DNA of 6,424 nucleotides from an uncultured bacterium (GTDB taxonomy: Bacteria; Patescibacteriota; Minisyncoccia; Phycocordibacterales; GWA1-40-21), in contig CAIPUJ010000102.1 in the NCBI GenBank assembly GCA_903868205.1, positions 1-6,424 on the forward strand. Direction: 5' to 3'. The notes below the pieces were generated by a model. The model did not search any database. It saw nothing but the letters and a program-made list of their open reading frames with translations, and was not told the origin of the DNA. Of the stretch, positions 3,958-6,424 are shown one piece after another. The stretch's first letter is position 1, and each line of letters begins with the position of its first letter. Both the position numbers and the translations under genes were made by a program.

Positions 3958-4695
3958 CTATTTTTTCCAATTATCCAGTATTACAGCTGTTGCGATTGCC
4001 ACATTTAGTGACTCGGCTTCCCCATAAGAGGGGATTGTGATTTTTTCTGTAATAATATTCTCTAAATCTTTATTTATTCCATTTGATTCGTTACCCATAA
4101 GTAGCATTCCAGACTTTGGAAATTCAAAAGTATGAACATCTGAACCACCAAGAAAAGCCCCGAGTATTGGGAGCTTTGTTTTTGGTAAATATTCTTCCAG
4201 ATTCGTATAAAAAACATTTATTCTAGTAAAGGAGCCTTTTGAAGCAGAAATTGTTTTTGGATTATAGAAATCAGTGGTATTTTCTGAAGCTACAATATTT
4301 TTTATACCATACCAATCTGCTATACGAATAATCGTTCCAAGATTCCCAGGATCTTTTATTTCATCTAGCGCGAGTATTATTTCTTCTTCTTTTAATATCG
4401 GTATTGAGGTTTCTTTTTGTTTAGCAACAATCAGAGCAGAATCATTTGATTCTAATGTCCCATTTTTTTCTATTTCTTCTTGTGAGACGATATTGTAATT
4501 AGTGATACCTTTTTCTATGATTTCACTATATTTATTATAAAAATATTCAGTGAAAATAGCGTATTCTATTTCAAAATCAGAATTAAGTAGTTCTACAGAA
4601 CTTTTTTCTCCTTCAACCAAGAAAAGGTCGCTTTCCTTACGTCCTTTTTTGTCGTGCAGGGATTTGATTAATTTTGATTGGTTTTTGGTAAACAT
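3958..4695 (-). CDS. SpoU/TrmH-family RNA 2'-O-ribose methyltransferase
   Basis: A 245-residue protein of the SPOUT (SpoU) class, which transfers a methyl group from S-adenosylmethionine to a ribose 2'-OH in tRNA or 23S rRNA. Residues 1-35 (NQSKLIKSLHDKKGRKE...FLVEGEK) form the typical N-terminal RNA-substrate-binding start. The three SpoU motifs are complete. Motif 1 is LDEIKDPGNLGTIIRIAD (110-127) with Asn118 and the catalytic Arg124. Motif 2 is LLMGNESNGI (198-207) with Glu203. Motif 3 is IPSYGEAESLNVAIATAV (221-238) with Ser229 and Asn231, which belong to the trefoil knot that binds the cofactor. Length and domain order match RlmB/YsgA-like rRNA enzymes; the exact target nucleotide cannot be read from sequence, so no symbol is given. 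It is divergent from rlmH and convergent with the membrane-protein gene. An extended -10 sits six bases before its ATG and there is no Shine-Dalgarno site. Confidence 0.93.
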   Translation of the reverse strand: MFTKNQSKLIKSLHDKKGRKESDLFLVEGEKSSVELLNSDFEIEYAIFTEYFYNKYSEIIEKGITNYNIVSQEEIEKNGTLESNDSALIVAKQKETSIPILKEEEIILALDEIKDPGNLGTIIRIADWYGIKNIVASENTTDFYNPKTISASKGSFTRINVFYTNLEEYLPKTKLPILGAFLGGSDVHTFEFPKSGMLLMGNESNGINKDLENIITEKITIPSYGEAESLNVAIATAVILDNWKK

Positions 4696-4701
4696 AGGGA
4701 A

Positions 4702-4710
4702 ATTCTAGCA
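4702..4710 (-). promoter_or_regulatory. Extended -10 promoter for the trmH-family gene
   Basis: On the minus strand the bases read TGC-TAGAAT, then six bases (TTCCCT), then the ATG at 4695. This is an extended -10 positioned so that RNA would start at about the start codon. Confidence 0.5.
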
Positions 4711-4739
4711 TAAATTTGTTATACTTGCCTTAATCCAAA

Positions 4740-4781
4740 CCCCAGTGAAATATGTCCACTTAAGGCGGACATTTCACGGGG
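4740..4781. repeat. Intergenic hairpin between divergent methyltransferase genes
   Basis: CCCC-a-GTGAAA-ta-TGTCC pairs with GGACA-TTTCAC-GGGG around the loop ACTTAAGGC, making a 15-bp stem with two small bulges on one side. It lies between the trmH-family start and the rlmH start, where no terminator is needed, and it has no T-run on either strand. It may be an operator-like site, a small repeated hairpin element, or a barrier between divergent promoters. Confidence 0.6.
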
Positions 4782-4805
4782 TGAGATTTTAAAATTCGCT
4801 TAGCT

Positions 4806-4816
4806 CATAATAAAAT
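4806..4816 (+). promoter_or_regulatory. -10 region for rlmH
   Basis: The overlapping hexamers CATAAT (4806-4811) and TAAAAT (4811-4816) stand nine and four bases before the ATG at 4821. Either would start RNA at or very near the start codon. No Shine-Dalgarno site is present. Confidence 0.4.
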
Positions 4817-4820
4817 CATC

Positions 4821-5261
4821 ATGAAATTTATTTTTGTAACAGTGGGCAAACAAAATGATTCTGGGGTAGATGAAATGATTACGGATTATACCAAAAGAAT
4901 ATCAAGATATATTCAAACAGAATGGAGAATTTTGCCAAATTCAAATATGGAAAAGGAGGGAGAACAGATCCTTAAGACGATTTCAGATGGAGAAATGATT
5001 TTGCTTGATAATAGGGGGAAAGAGTTTACAACAATAGAACTCGCTGATTTTCTAGAAAAGAAAATGATATCTGGTAGTAAAAATATATTTTTTGTAATTG
5101 GCGGTGCTTACGGGGTGTCAGAAGAAGTGTTTAAGAAGGCAAATTTTGTCTGGTCTCTTTCAAAACTAACTTTTCCACATCAAGTCGTGCGATTATTACT
5201 TTCAGAATCTATATATAGGGCGATGTCGGTTATTAAAAAAGAGCCATATCATCACGAGTAG
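4821..5261 (+). CDS. rlmH: 23S rRNA (pseudouridine-1915-N3)-methyltransferase RlmH
   Basis: A 146-residue SPOUT methyltransferase, slightly shorter than the usual ~155-160. In the assembled 70S ribosome RlmH methylates N3 of pseudouridine 1915 in helix 69 of 23S rRNA, using S-adenosylmethionine. Sequence support is very strong. The start MKFIFVTVGK is typical. LLDNRGKEFTTIELADFLE (61-79) matches the family 'LDERGK..SSEEFA'. FVIGGAYGVSEEV (91-103) is the cofactor-binding glycine loop. SLSKLTFPHQVVRLLLSESIYRAMSVIKKEPYHHE (112-146) is the knot plus the conserved C-terminal PYH tail. The ATG at 4821 gives the family's N-terminus exactly. It is divergent from another RNA methyltransferase and followed after 21 bases by malic enzyme, with which it may share a transcript. 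Confidence 0.97.
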   Translation: MKFIFVTVGKQNDSGVDEMITDYTKRISRYIQTEWRILPNSNMEKEGEQILKTISDGEMILLDNRGKEFTTIELADFLEKKMISGSKNIFFVIGGAYGVSEEVFKKANFVWSLSKLTFPHQVVRLLLSESIYRAMSVIKKEPYHHE

Positions 5262-5282
5262 TTATTAATTAAAAATAAAAAA

Positions 5283-6424
5283 ATGAAAGAAGTATATAAA
5301 AGATCTTTGGCATTACATAAAAAGTATTCTGGGAAGATTGAAATAAAGGGAAAGGTAAAAGTAAAAAATAGAGATGATCTATCTCTTGCCTATACTCCTG
5401 GAGTAGGGCAGGTGTGTTTGGAAATTGCTAAAGACCCAAAGAAGGTTTACGAGTATACATTCAAAAAGAATATGGTTGCTGTTGTTTCTGATGGTTCTGC
5501 TGTTCTTGGGCTAGGAAATCTTGGTGCAAAAGGCGCCATCCCCGTAATGGAGGGGAAGGCTCTTCTTTTTAAGGAATTTGCTGGAGTAGACGCTTTTCCA
5601 ATTTGTTTAGATACTCAAGATACAGAAGAAATAATAAAAGCGGTAAAACAGATCGCACCAGTATTTGGTGGTATAAATTTAGAAGATATTTCTGCTCCAA
5701 GATGTTTTGAAATAGAGATGAGGCTTAGAAAAGAATTAGATATTCCTGTAATGCATGATGATCAGCATGGTACAGCCACCGTTGTTTTGGCTGGGTTAAT
5801 TAACTCTTTAAAATTAAGAAAATCTAAAAAAGAGGATGTAAAGATTTTAATAAATGGAGCTGGATCTGCTGGAACTGCTATTACAAAAATGTTAGTTGGG
5901 TATGGTTTCAAGAATATAATTTTAGGTGATAGTCACGGAATAGTTTCAGAAGACAGAAAAGATTTGAATGATGAAAAGAAAAGTTTAATTAATTTTATTA
6001 AAAAAGAAACTGGTGATTATGAGAAAATATCAGGTGATTTGGCTATGGCTATAAAAGGAAGAGATATTTTTATTGGAGTAAGTAAAGCCGGATTGGTTTC
6101 AAAGGAGATGGTTAAGACCATGAATCAGAAACCGATTATTTTTGCTCTTGCAAATCCTGTACCAGAAATTATGCCAAACGAAGCAAAAAGTGCTGGAGCA
6201 TTTATCGTGGCTACTGGGCGTTCAGATTTTCCAAATCAATTAAATAATGTTCTTGGTTTCCCCGGAATCTTTCGTGGGGCATTGGATAATAAAATAAAAC
6301 AATTTGAGCAAGGGATGTTTGTGAAAGCTGCAGAGGCTCTTGCAAAATGCGTTAAGAAACCAAATGTAGATTACGTTGTTCCAAAACCTTTTGATAAAGG
6401 AGTGGTAAAAGCAGTGTCCGGTAC
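5283..6424 (+). CDS. Malic enzyme (malate to pyruvate), 3' end cut by the window
   Basis: 380 codons are present and the frame is open at the right edge; members of this short bacterial class are about 390 residues or a little longer, so only the last few are missing. The enzyme oxidatively decarboxylates malate to pyruvate with NAD(P) and Mg or Mn in the cytoplasm. The substrate domain contains LAYTPGVG (35-42, general acid Tyr37), the strand VVSDGSAVLGLGNLG (67-81), and MEGKALLFKEFAGVDA (89-104, catalytic Lys92). INLEDISAPRCFEIE (131-145) carries metal ligands Glu134 and Asp135, and MHDDQHGTA (157-165) carries Asp160. The nucleotide-binding fold has INGAGSAGTA (190-199), with ILGDSHG near 213-219 at the end of the second strand. 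ALANPVPEI (288-296) and RSDFPNQLNNVLGFPGIFRGALD (313-335) complete the active site. NAD versus NADP use cannot be decided safely. The ATG follows rlmH by 21 AT-rich bases with no Shine-Dalgarno site, so cotranscription is likely but translation initiation is unclear. Confidence 0.95.
   Translation, partial: MKEVYKRSLALHKKYSGKIEIKGKVKVKNRDDLSLAYTPGVGQVCLEIAKDPKKVYEYTFKKNMVAVVSDGSAVLGLGNLGAKGAIPVMEGKALLFKEFAGVDAFPICLDTQDTEEIIKAVKQIAPVFGGINLEDISAPRCFEIEMRLRKELDIPVMHDDQHGTATVVLAGLINSLKLRKSKKEDVKILINGAGSAGTAITKMLVGYGFKNIILGDSHGIVSEDRKDLNDEKKSLINFIKKETGDYEKISGDLAMAIKGRDIFIGVSKAGLVSKEMVKTMNQKPIIFALANPVPEIMPNEAKSAGAFIVATGRSDFPNQLNNVLGFPGIFRGALDNKIKQFEQGMFVKAAEALAKCVKKPNVDYVVPKPFDKGVVKAVSG

Overview
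The window looks like part of a reduced, AT-rich genome of the Patescibacteria (candidate phyla radiation) type, joined at its left end to DNA of a different character. The taxonomic call is inferred from low GC, short genes, sparse Shine-Dalgarno sites and the style of the proteins. Nothing in the window proves it, and the left ~780 bases may come from another genome.

Layout. Positions 1-783 are richer in G and C and carry a 5'-truncated gene on the minus strand that resembles a phage terminase small subunit. At about 775-790 this stops abruptly and the 3' part of a PduO-type cob(I)alamin adenosyltransferase begins on the plus strand, so both genes lose their 5' ends at the same point. This is either an assembly chimera or a real recombination or prophage junction. 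Next comes tRNA-His(GTG) at 1259-1330, followed by an unusual structure. The tRNA 3' tail, its terminator and an inverted copy of the tail form one near-perfect palindrome (1311-1396). A second, direct copy of the tail lies exactly 180 bases downstream (1496-1511), and the DNA between the inverted and second direct copies (1378-1509) is a locally GC-rich element with terminal inverted repeats, followed by another terminator (1534-1555).

From 1653 to 3853 there are three plus-strand genes for envelope or unknown proteins: a membrane-anchored protein with an Ig-like 'SPxGGE' segment, a putative HExxH zinc metalloprotease, and a small polytopic membrane protein that has its own promoter and a strong terminator. 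A minus-strand SpoU/TrmH-family RNA 2'-O-methyltransferase (3958-4695) is divergent from RlmH (4821-5261), the 23S rRNA pseudouridine-1915 N3-methyltransferase. RlmH is followed after 21 bases by a malic enzyme (from 5283) that runs off the right edge almost complete.

How the genes relate. The two divergent methyltransferases both modify RNA and fit a translation-maintenance locus. The malic enzyme would link malate and pyruvate and may be cotranscribed with rlmH. Several genes have a -10-like hexamer 4-9 bases before the ATG and no Shine-Dalgarno sequence, which suggests leaderless mRNAs; the small membrane protein at 3437 is the exception, with a clear AAGGGG site. The tRNA-tail palindrome and element is the least explained part of the window and the best candidate for something undescribed.
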